NCBI GenBank assembly: GCA_037783545.1
Contig: JBBELK010001011.1
Coordinates: forward strand, 265,293-329,292
Length of the DNA: 64,000 bases
Direction: 5' to 3'
From: Henricia sp. BOLD:AAB3569
Lineage: Eukaryota; Echinodermata; Asteroidea; Spinulosida; Echinasteridae
Shown: positions 12,601 through 24,600 of the stretch, one piece after another
Layout: every line of letters begins with the position of its first letter
How positions within the stretch are numbered: the first letter of the stretch is position 1
Program-made: the position numbers and the translations under genes
The notes under the pieces: generated by a model
What the model saw: only the letters and a program-made list of their open reading frames with translations
Told to the model about the DNA's origin: nothing
Databases searched by the model: none

Positions 12601-15600
12601 GTGGAAGAAATTGCCAACTGAAGATTTTTTTTTAAATGTCTGCAGACATTTTTCTTACCATTCATTAAAAACAAAAAAACATGCATGCATTTTTCAGGTT
12701 TTCTGAAATATTACTGCATATGGTTGAAATGTCTACAGGAAGTTTATCAAATTATTCTTTAGTTATGTAATGCTATTATGTAATCCAATGGTAATCTGTC
12801 TTTAATGCTCAGTTTATATCTACTCGATTGAAATTGATTGGTATTACATTGTATTGTAGTGGACTATGCTGTGGAAGAGAGCCACGAGGGCCTGTTCTAC
12901 AACATGGGGCAGAATTGCTCGGCTGGCTCGCGAACCTTTGTTCAAGAAGACATCTATGATGAGTTTGTTGCAAAGAGCGTTGAGCGGGCCAAACGTCGGG
13001 TCATCGGCAACCCATTCAAAGAGGAGACTGAGTCGGGACCTCAGGTATGGCAATTGCTTTGAACCAGCTATAGTATACTAATTGATATTAAATAAGCCTG
13101 TGCAGTTGTAGGTAGAACGTGAACCGGGTATCCTAGGGGTTGGGTTTACAGGTATCCTTGAACAAGCTTGTCCAGATTTTTCAAGAAAATTAATTCCGTT
13201 CTAAATTTACAATCATATAAAAATACTTCCCCAAAATAACCCCCATGGAAATTTGCAATCTTTAAAACAGACATTTGCAATCTCCAATTAGGATTTGGAA
13301 GCAAACAAATTAGTACTTCCTCCAGAAGACAAAATTGCGCTTCTGGGGCGGTATTCAATTAATTATTAAATTAAGTAAAACTTTTACTTAATAGCTTGAC
13401 TAAGAAAATGAGCTCTCTCGTATTAAAATGCCTTCTAAGCATTTTACTTTAGTAAGTAAAATACTTAGATAAATTGTGACGCTACAAATTAATGCAGAGC
13501 ACAGAACTCGCTAAACATCAAATTGAATACTGCGTGGGATGCACCATAAACCACGCATTCTCATAAATGCTCTACATGCGCACCCAAACAAGACCGGTCA
13601 AAACCGGTTGCAGTGTGCGTGTGATCTACATGTACATGTATGTAAACAAAATTGCCTAAGTGTGCTTCCCTGCCTTCTCAAAGTTAAGTGTACTTAATGT
13701 TCTTAAGAATTTTTCTGAAGTAAACAACTTATGAATTGAATACCAATTTTGGCTAAGAATTTTGCTTTAGCCAAAAACTAGGTAAAATTCTTATATATTT
13801 GGATTAAGTATTAAATTTAATACCACCCCTGAATCCCCAACTTTGAATCGTTTCTAATCAGCTCCACAGAGGATTTGCCCAAGCCTTATTTCAACCCTTC
13901 TCCTTTGTAATGGTCGTTTGTCACAGATTGACAGTGAGCAATTTGACAAGATTCTGAAGTACATTGAGATAGGCAAGCAAGAAGGAGCCAAATTAGAGTG
14001 CGGAGGTCAACGCTATGGCGACAAGGGCTATTTCATCCAATCAACTGTCTTCTCCAATGTGACTAATGATATGAGAGTGGCACAGGAAGAGGTACATTTT
14101 TAAAGACTAAAAATATAAATATACATGTATTGACGACCAACCGTATATATAAGACATTGACTAGCTTTAAAGTTGCACTGTCCGATTTTAGGCCGATTTG
14201 AGCGTCAACATTTTTTTAAAAGTTAAATTGCTATTTTTCTAGAATAGAAAAAGTTATCAGCTTCCGTTTCGTACCAAGAACGTAAAAATTCGTAAAGGAT
14301 TATAATTAATGCCAGTCGATAAAAACAATAAAATAAAATAAAAGACAGGCCCGGTCTATTATTCAACAGGGTTATGACGTAAATGTGCACGTACGTGTGT
14401 ACATTTTACACATACTATGTACATACGAACGTTTGCGAACATGTGCATCCCGTTTCAAGAAAAAGGCTTGCCGACTCCAATTCTTGACGTCGAAAATTTA
14501 AAGAGCTAGAATCCCCCTTGAAGGAAAATCCAGCAGTTAGGCTTTTTTCAATAGTCCAAACATCCCTCTTGCCGACGTGTATTTTTCGAAAATTAGATTT
14601 TCGTGATTTCTGAAACGCTCATTAGGTATTAATTATATGCGCGTGACCCCGTGACGCAATCCTGAGAAAGAGAAGTCAACACGATTGTTAGCTCCATACG
14701 TTTACACGCAAAAAACTTGGAAAACCGTCTCTGTTAGATGGTGTTTTTTGAAGAATTGTTTTGGTCCAAAAAGCCAGAGATATGCCCAGTAGTTGCGTGG
14801 TTGTATGTTTTACCAGACACTATGAAAAAAAAAGAGCAGAAACATTTTCTTTATTATTTTGAAGAATGAGAAAAATGAGTCGCGCGAAGGTGTACTTATA
14901 GGCGAACTTGTACCGGGTAGGCTGCCGTGAGTTGGGTTATGTGATACGGCTAGGCTGCCGTGTGTGCGTGCGTACAGGGGCTATGCATCACATCACAATT
15001 TTTAAACTAGCTGTCTATTCATTTTCATTGACGATTCCGCACGTAAATTGGACGCAATTTAACAAGCATAAAACAGCAACCGCTTGATGAATTTTTGCAA
15101 CAAAGGTATTTTTGAAATCTGTTGCAGCTGGTCTGTTGTTTGAAAGTGGTTTTAACTCAAAATATATATTTTTTCCAAGTCGCTAACAACGGTCGAGCTG
15201 GTGCAACAGTCAATTTGAAGTTGACCAAGAACAACGCTCGACCGTTTGCCAACTGCCGCTGTGGCACTCATATGTTTTGCTTCAGTTAAAATCATAACTT
15301 TGTCTCAATCGTCTTTTTTTCCATCAAACTCTCACTGTTTCGTGGTTTACAGCTCATAACAAGATGTGGAATTCAACTCCTAAATTCATACCAAATTAAT
15401 ATTTTTTTTTCAATTTCAAGACGGCCGTTCGTGTCAAAACCAACGGCCGCGATTCACTGAAATTTACTTCAAAAGATCATCATTGTGAGCCACAATTTCA
15501 TTTTTTTCCACAAAAAGATAACAATAAATTGTTGTCCTAGTACAGAAAGTATTTTTCACGTTTGTAATTTAAATTACAAGGACGAAACAGGCATGATGAA

Positions 15601-18600
15601 CATACACTTCGTATGTTTTCCATTTAATACTACACAGGCCGTTTTGAGTTGTTCTCAGGATGACGTCACGCCCCTGTTTGTAAACAAACCAAGTGACCTC
15701 GAGCGTTTCAGAATTTCGGGTGAAGAGAGTCGGAACTGAATTGCGTTTTAAACAAAAGACTGTCGGTTTTTGGCGGAAAACACGTTGTAATCGCGTTGTA
15801 GAAACATAAACCTCCGTGATAAACAGGAAAACTAAAAAAAATGTGGATGGGGGATTCTAGCTGTTCAAATTTTTTTATATTTTTCTAAAGTCGTTCGCTT
15901 GTGTAAATTAATTTGTTTAATCCTTTCACCCAAACTCGGACAGTGCAACTTTAATTTGTTTACCTTTTTGTCAGGTTTTTTCTCACCTTACTGCTCCACA
16001 GTGAGGTAGCTTAGCAAAAAAAAAATTCCGTCCATCTGTCTGCATAATAAAATGTCAAAAGTTTTTCTTGCTACTAAATCAAATACAGAACACCCCCCAT
16101 AAAAAATTCAGCCGGGATTCCCGGCGGGATTCCAACTGGGATCCCGGCGGGATCCGGGAAAAACTTGCGGGAAAATTTGGCGGGATTTACCGGGATCCCG
16201 GTTAACCGGGATTCCAGCCAACCGGGATCCCGGTATTGCACCGGGATTGCACCGGGATCCCGGTAAATCCCGCCGGGATCCCGCCGGGATCCCGGCGGGA
16301 TTCCACCGGGATCCCACCGGGCCGGGATCCCGGCGGGATTCCACCGGGATCCCGGCGGGATTCCACCAGGTTCCGAGTAAATCTGACCACGATCCCAGCA
16401 GGATTCTCCCGGGATATACCAGTACGTGTACATAACAAATTAACATGTACATGTCATCTGGGTGAAAAGAAGTGAGTTATAATTTTAAAAGACAGGCAAT
16501 TCTTTGCCAATTTTAGATATTTGCCAATTTTAGATCAAATTAAACTTGCATACAAAACATAAGAACTATATAGACTAGCTGACTTCCAAGTAATCCAAGT
16601 GTTTTCTCACGACGAGTCTTCAATTTTCTTTTCCCTCCTCGAGGCTCAAAACTCTTGAGGCTGCATGGAGCAATTTCCTTGGCACACCTAATTGTTTACA
16701 TGTACTGAATTGACCAGAATATGTTTTGCCTTAAAAGTTAAAATGACTCATAAAAGTCACATTTTTAGGAAGTTAGTTTATGTTAATTTAGATGTAAATC
16801 AATTTTTGAGAAACAATTTGAGCCTCTTTCATTCTACAATAAGTTCTACGGATGTTCTACAATACAAAGCCAATTTTTTGTCAACTTCTCCATTATATTT
16901 CCTTTCTAAGTTCTTATACTAGGCCAACTCCTAAATCTTTTTTTGTTCACATCAAATCTGCAAAACTGATAATTAGGTAATTTTAAGAGTAATTAAGTTC
17001 CAATAGTTTGATATAGATATATAGGCCTATACAATATTTTTGTGCCAGTCCATGCACATATGCACATACACAAATGCACATACTTTTTCTAGTGTACATT
17101 GTGTGCAAAGGAAACAAACCACTGATTTTGCAAATTTGCTACACAAGAAACAAAGGATTTCCAGGATGCAGTTTGAGCAAACAGCCACAAAATTCACTCC
17201 ATAATTTCAGTTTTGTGCAATTATCACAAGTATTACCTACACATGTAAATACAGTAAGAACATGCCTGATGGTAAGGATGATTTTCAGATGACAGACTTC
17301 AGCCACATGCTTCAGCAAAATTTGAATGTCACATTTCTAAACCAACATGGAGTACACTAGTCTGGTTCTGGCTGTAAGCATATGTATTAAATAGGGCACC
17401 AGACATCAATAGACTGGTTCTCAGTCTAAACTATACAATAGACTGGTTCTTAGTCTTTTCAAAACTATAACCAGGCCAGGATAACAGGTGTATGAATCAC
17501 TATGAACATCTTCTAGGGAATATTGCAATTTTCCCTTAAAGATAGGTGTAAATTTAATCCCTGTGTTACCTAGTGGAGTGGAAAATCCCTCACACAAGAT
17601 TCCATTGTGTATATAGGGCCCCTTAAACATAGGCTTAATTCTCCTCTCGTGAACAAGTTACATGTACATAGCCATGTTTCAGGGGCTATATTAAAAATAC
17701 TGTACACAATGTAATTTTGTTTAAAAGGGATTACATGCACCTAAGTTGAAGGAAAAAGTTTCAATTTAATGCAATTTAAGGGGTTACTGTAGATCATATC
17801 TTTTTCGCCACTACAGTTGCTATCCCGGTATGGAACCAGGATCCCGGTTGGCATCCCGGTATGTAACCGGGATCCCGGTTGGCATCCCGGTATGGAACCG
17901 GGATCCCGGTTGGCATCCCGGTATGGAACCGGGATCCCGGTTGGCATCCCGGTAAGGAACCGGGATCCCGTCGGGATTTCTCAATCCCGGCGGGATCCCG
18001 GCGGGATCCCGCCGGGATCCCGGTCTTATTTTCTATAGGGACATGCATACATGTAGCTGCCAATCCTCCTGGATTTTGCAACAGATTCCCTGGAAAATGA
18101 CTGAGCTCTTGACTCCTGACACTAGATGAAAACCCACCTGGATTGCCAATTAACTATCTTAGAGATTTTCCGATTTGTCCGATGTCAGGAGATCAACCTA
18201 TTTTCCAGATGTCTTCTAAAAAATCTGGGAAAGTTGGCAGCTCTACACATGTCATCAGCTTGACAAACTCAAATAAGGTTAACTCTGCAGTTTATTTTTT
18301 TTTATACAAAAGAAGAAAAAGAGTGTGTGTCCACATACAGGTTGGAAGAAATTGAATGTCTACAAATCTGAATATTCTGGTTCTTCAAAACCAAATATTT
18401 GCTAGTTCAATTTACATGTACATGAGCAGCAAGGCATCAGATAAATATTTTATAAGTGCACCGTCCACTCTGCTGACGAAGTTCGCAGGAAGATCGGAAC
18501 TCGACTCACAAAAAGAGGATTGTCTCTTTGTTAGGCCTGTGCATTTTCGAATAATTTACTATTCGAATAATCGGTTTCATTTTCGATCGAATATTCGATA

Positions 18601-21600
18601 TTCGATGCTTGAATTTTTTCCTAAGATTTTGACAAAAATTTTTTTGCACATCCGAACTCACAGCTCAAAGGAATACAGCGGCCTTTTTATTGCTGAATTT
18701 GCCGCCTCGAAAAAAAAAAAATCTGTGCACAAACAACAGACTTCATGTTGTTACATGTACTTGCATAGCAGTCTTTCGCCCGAAGAGGTTTTTGCAGACA
18801 TTATCATCGGCCCTTGTACACTGGACACATCAAATCAGCCGTTTTGGCAAAGGAAAAAGGTTTTTTACTTGCTGAAAGACATGTTTGGTTTGGAGTAGTA
18901 AAAGCACATACCGAATATTCAATTTGGTAAAATGCTATTCGAATATTCGATGGACGACCGAATATTTGAATATTCGATTCGTTAGGCACAGCCTTACTCT
19001 TTGTTTTTGTTCTTGAACACCAATTCGACTGGTATTATAGAGAAGTATGGCACCTTTGTTTTTTGTTAGATGATAGCGGTGCGCTGCTGCATCTTGCGGT
19101 TAGAGGTGTTTGTGTGGCCAAACTAGTTAAAATAAACATGTCTTTTGTTTGGATTAATTCTGCTTTCGTAAACTGCATTTATAGCTTCACATATTTTCAT
19201 CAATTTTACAGGTCTTCATTTAACATTCTGTTTCGTACATCCGGTTTCCAAACATGCCAAATGTGGAACCAGATATCTAGTAAAATAAAAGAATTTCCAA
19301 AAGTTGGTTTAAAAGGCCCATTGTATCATTTGCAATGACCGCAAATTTTACTTAACAAGTTGTAACGAAAAACCTTGTACAAAGCGATTACAGTAATGCT
19401 AACAAAAACCCTATGAAGTTATTCAACCCGAGGTGTGGTTTTTTTGTCTTTTAATGAAGAAAGAAGTACATTAAAAAAATAAATAAATATATTGAGCATT
19501 AAAATAAACTTATCAAGATATTTTTATTTTTTGTTATCTGTGTCTGTGTTGAAACGTTAATGACTGATGACAACTATTCCTAAATGTCAATTTCACCTAC
19601 ATTGTTGGTAACCCAAAATGGAGCATGCTTGAGTGCCTCTCTATTTGTTAACTGCCCAATTTGACCTTACTGCTGAAAAAAGGTTTATTTTGACTTTCAG
19701 TATAAACATGAGTGTCCACACTCATTCTTTGTGATATGTTTGTAATTTGTACGGTACATTGGTGCACTGTAAGCATGCATATATTTTCACAGTGTACTGC
19801 ATCTGTAGAGCTTAAGATTAGTTTTTTGTGACTCAAATTTCCCTGTGACGTCCATCATTCCAGGAACTGATTAAAAATCATTATCCTAGCCTTAATCCAC
19901 AGGTAGTGTGTCAAGTTTGTGACATTTCCACATGTACATTTCCTCATTTATTCATGGATGTGTTGCATTTTCTCATGTTTGGCAGATCTTTGGCCCCGTC
20001 CAACTCCTCGTCAAGTTTAAGACATTGGAAGAAGCGATTGAGCTGGCCAATAAGACTGAGTACGGCTTGGCAGGGGCTGTCTTTACCAAGGACATTGACA
20101 AGGCTTTGATTGTTGCAAACAGCCTGCAAGCTGGCACCGTCATGTTAGTATCAGTAGAGTTTGGTCAGAGACATTTGTAAGGTACCGTGACCGACTGACT
20201 AGTTTGGGTCATTGACTCGCAAGACTTACATGTAGGTGAGAACTTTGTAGTGCAGGTTCGATATCTGGTTGTGGTGCCTGTGTCTTTAAGCAAGACATTT
20301 AGCCACACTTGCTCCATCCTTCGGAAGGGACGTAAAGGCCCGTCTACACTATGATATTTTCGTCTGACAGGCATGACAGATAATTGTTTGCATGTCTGAA
20401 GACTTCGTCCACACTATCAGACAATTTAAGTCGTTGTTTGATGATTTTGTTCAATCATGCATGTGGTCACTCAAAGGTCACATGTTATCAAACTGTCCAT
20501 TGATTGGCTGTTGTCCGTCCAGACTTCAGACTTTTATCTGAATTAATGTGCATGTTGAATCTTTTGGCGAGTTTGATCATTTCTGACAGTGTCTGATGGT
20601 GTTTGATGCGTAGTCAATGGCGGTACCGGTACATGTATCAGATTTTTGTCTGACAGACACGTACAAATAATGTCTGTCGGGAAAAAAATATGCTAGTGTA
20701 GACGGGCCTTAAAGCCGTTGGTGGTCCAATGTGTTGTGTGACACACTTAAAAGATCCCAGAGCACTCTTTTGTAAAGAGTAAAGCAATTTCTCTGTGTAT
20801 CTGGCCGTTGGTTGCCTATGGTGTCACCTACATTTTGTCTTGATGTTTAGGTGGAAGATACTTGTAAGCTTTGTGCAATTCAGCCTACGGGCTTCAAATT
20901 CAAGTTCCGTTGAGCTAAACAAAATCCTATTGAAGGGCTTAATAAATGTAATTGATCGGGTATTCATAAATACAGTTTACGCATTCCTATTGGCTGAGAG
21001 CACGTCACATGGCCAGTCTTAAATGGATGATAAAGACCAGTCGGCCAGTCTAAAACACTTTCTTGCCTCAGCCGCGGCCGCAGCCACGCCCTAGTCAGTG
21101 CGTATGGAACATGCTCACGTACACAGAAATTGCACGCGCAAAATGTAGACTGTGACAAAAATAAGTACCCCGTACAATAGTCTTGGGAAGCTCTCCCGGA
21201 AGGTTTAACTTTTTCTTTGTTTTTGCCTAGGCTTTCCTAGGGAACCAATCAGCGAGTGACCCAAATACAGCAGCGCGTCAGAATGCAGCGCGCGACCCAA
21301 ATACAGCGCGTCGGATGCAGCGAGTGACCCAAATACACCGCGTGCACGCGCTTCGAATGGTTTGAAAAATATAAGGTGGCTTACAAGAAACATCGAACAT
21401 GACCGTTTTATCGTTGCTAATATTTTCGGTGGAATAATTTTCTTGGCAAATGTTTGCGAATATATTTACAAACATGTTTGCAAAAGCGTATGACATCGCA
21501 AAATACATTTTGTATGAAGATAATTGCGACATTGCAAATATTTGCAAAGATATCTGTGGTATGCCATGTCCCTTGTGTGCCATCATAGAACCCTGTTCAG

Positions 21601-24600
21601 CTATTTATATAAAACGGTACCGCCCCCAATGCTGAACTTCCGGGAGGGTTTCCCAAGACTATTGTAGTCGCGCAAAGGGCTGGTCTGTTAGTGCTGCAAG
21701 AGGGCGCACTGCCGGGAATGGCCAACGCGTACACAAACCAATATCGACTAATAGTTTTGGGCCAAGACTAATGGAACACGCGCACACACACAGAAACTGC
21801 TCGCCCAAAAAATCAAAATGTGCACTGTGACAAGTAGTATGTGCGCGTACAACACGCCTGCATTACAATGTACATGCATGCGTAACGCGTGCATCGAACT
21901 AAAACAACTCGACGCACAGCAGTTTGAACGAACGCGATGTCATGCATGTATGTAGGAAAGTGATGCAAATCATGGCAAAGCGATAGATTATCAAAGAATT
22001 TCGGTGAGTTTTACTGATTAACACAAAAAGGTATTTATGAATGGGAATAAAAGTGAGTTTGACCAGTCTTAAGCAATACGTTTAAAACCGGCTAGGGGCC
22101 TGGACGAGTGATTGCCAGTTTTGAACGTATGTTTAAGACTGGCCACAGCCACTTTTATTACTTAATTATTATTTGGTGACAGAGCTAACGCCATTTCGTA
22201 CAAATAATTTTATTGAAAGATGAATTTAGAAACACGAGAAAATTGCAGTGCCCCGACTGGGAATCGACAACAATCTTGTGTTTGCCTCTCTTTTTCCAAC
22301 AATGCAGTGGGGCAAATCCATGCCAGCTAATTGGCTACTCTGATGTAGTGGTGCTCCGGCGGGTTTGAATCCCAGTCGGGGCACTGCAATTTTCTCGTGT
22401 TTCTAAATTCGTCTTTCAATTATCAATCCTGGCCTGTCATATACATGTACCTTCAAAATAATTTTATCTTTTCCAAAAAGAGAGGGAATAACTTTGAGTT
22501 GCCTTAATAAAGAAAATAGCTTTTATAAAAAAACCAAAGTGTTACAGATAATGTGCCTGTTTAAACCTCCCTCCCTGCCCGTAAAAAATTCCCCCCCACC
22601 CCACCCCCGCCCCCGCCCGTACAAAATTCCCATGCAACTTTAGAAAAGACAGACAAAGTTGCCACACAAGTGTCTGTCCTTGTTACAATAATAACATGGA
22701 AATATGGAAATCTGTCCAGTGATGTTTTAAATAGGCACACTGTTACACTATCGGGGGTTTTTTAAAACAAAATTTCACCCTCCCCCACCCCACCCCCGCC
22801 CGTACAAAATTCCCATGCAACTTTAGCAAAGACAGACAAAGTTGCCACACAAGTGTCTATCCTTGTTACAATAATAACATGGACATATGGAAATCTGTGC
22901 AGTAATGTTTTAAACAGGCACACTGTTACACTATCTGGGGTTTAAAGATAGTATACATGATTGGTAAACTGTTACAAATAGTTGTATTCCCCAGTGTGAT
23001 TATTATATATGCATGATTAAAACCAACCTGAGCAAAAACCAGCTCCGTAAAGTAAAATAAAGAGGGTTTGCATAATTTTGCCCTAAAACCACTTCGCCCT
23101 AAACTATTTCGCCCTGAACCACGGCCTGTGCACGAAGTGGTTTTGGGGCGATGTAGTGTTTGGACGAAGTAAGTAATTTGGGGCGAAATGGCACTCGGGC
23201 GAGGTGGTTTGGGGCGAAATGGTTTTTAGTCTCAAAGACTATAGCACTTCAGACAAAACCATTTCAGGGGAAGTTGTCTACGGTCATCATGTTTATATTG
23301 TGTAAGTTGGGCGTAAATCTGTAAAAATTGCTGATTTTCGAGATTACCAATGATGTATACTGCCTTTAAATTATCTTTTGGCAACAGTTTAAAGGTTTTT
23401 TTTGTGCGTGTGGTTTGTGAGAAAAGTAGAACAATTTATAGAAAAATATCTCAATCACCGAATGTACCCCTTAAGCATGTTCAGAGTGCTCATCATGCGT
23501 AGAACGACTGCCAAGCATTTGTACCATACAAACTGGCAATGCATTGTGTCATCAGTGATGTCATGATATTAACATGTTCATGTTATTTTATTGCCGTTCT
23601 GATCAGGGTCAACAACTACAGTGCTAGTGGTGCCAATGCACCCTTTGGAGGTTACAAGATGTCGGGCATTGGGCGAGACCTGTAAGTGCATGTTGTTGAA
23701 CATAAACCCCATGAATCCCTTTGATTTTTAGGGATTACAGAAAATAGCTCGCCTTACGATCCCTACAAATGCAGAGTGGCACTGGTAAGCTCATGAGAAG
23801 GGAGGGAACTGAGAAGACGGGGATAAGCAGCGTGGGTGTAAATGATCTCATGGGGCTTGAAAGAGCCAACAGGAGTTAGGAAGCTAGGAGGAACCACGAG
23901 GTCAGACCCGGAGAGTATGAAGCCATTTATCAATAGGTAAATAAATGCATACAGTCTCATCTCCGGATAGGCTTTGACGGCAGCTTGGGCAGTTCGTCTT
24001 CATGTTGTGGCGTCTACAAGGGCCTAGAAAAGAGCTAACAGAAGTCCGGTATAAAAAAATCATAAGGTTTAGACCTGGAGAATTAATAGATATTTACATA
24101 TAGATGAATACAATGTACAAAGTCTCATCTCCGGATAAACGCTTTGACGTCAGTTTGAACATTTTGTTTTTATGTTCTGTCATCCTGTGCACCACATGGG
24201 CCCTGATAGAGCCAATGGGAGTCATATGGCAAGGCTCGGAAAAATTTGTAAAGCTATATTTGTAAATAGGTAAATCCAGTCTCGTCTCCTGATGGGAGCT
24301 TTGAAGGTAATGTGGACAGCTTGTCTTCAAGTGCCGACCTTCTGCATCACATAGGTCCTAAAAGAGCTACATGTAACAAGAGTCAGATATGAGGAACCAT
24401 GTGGTTAGATCCGGGGAATTAATAAAGCTATTTACAAATAGGTGAAGTGATACCTACAGTATCATCTCCAGGTGAAGACTTTGACGGCAGCTTTAACATC
24501 CTGTCTTCATGTCATGCTGCCCTTTTGCACCATATCCCGGAGGTAGCAAGAAGTGAAGGTGGCATGGTTCTTCCAGCACACTGCTTGCATAAGGACCGGA

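Noticed and set aside
16074-16452. Several overlapping frames of 60-119 codons on both strands rich in GIPPGSR-like words
   Set aside because: Produced by the self-complementary GGGATCCCGG minisatellite, which has few stops in any frame.
17741-18100. Repetitive frames with [10 protein letters not shown]- and [10 protein letters not shown]-like readings
   Set aside because: Same effect from the second minisatellite.
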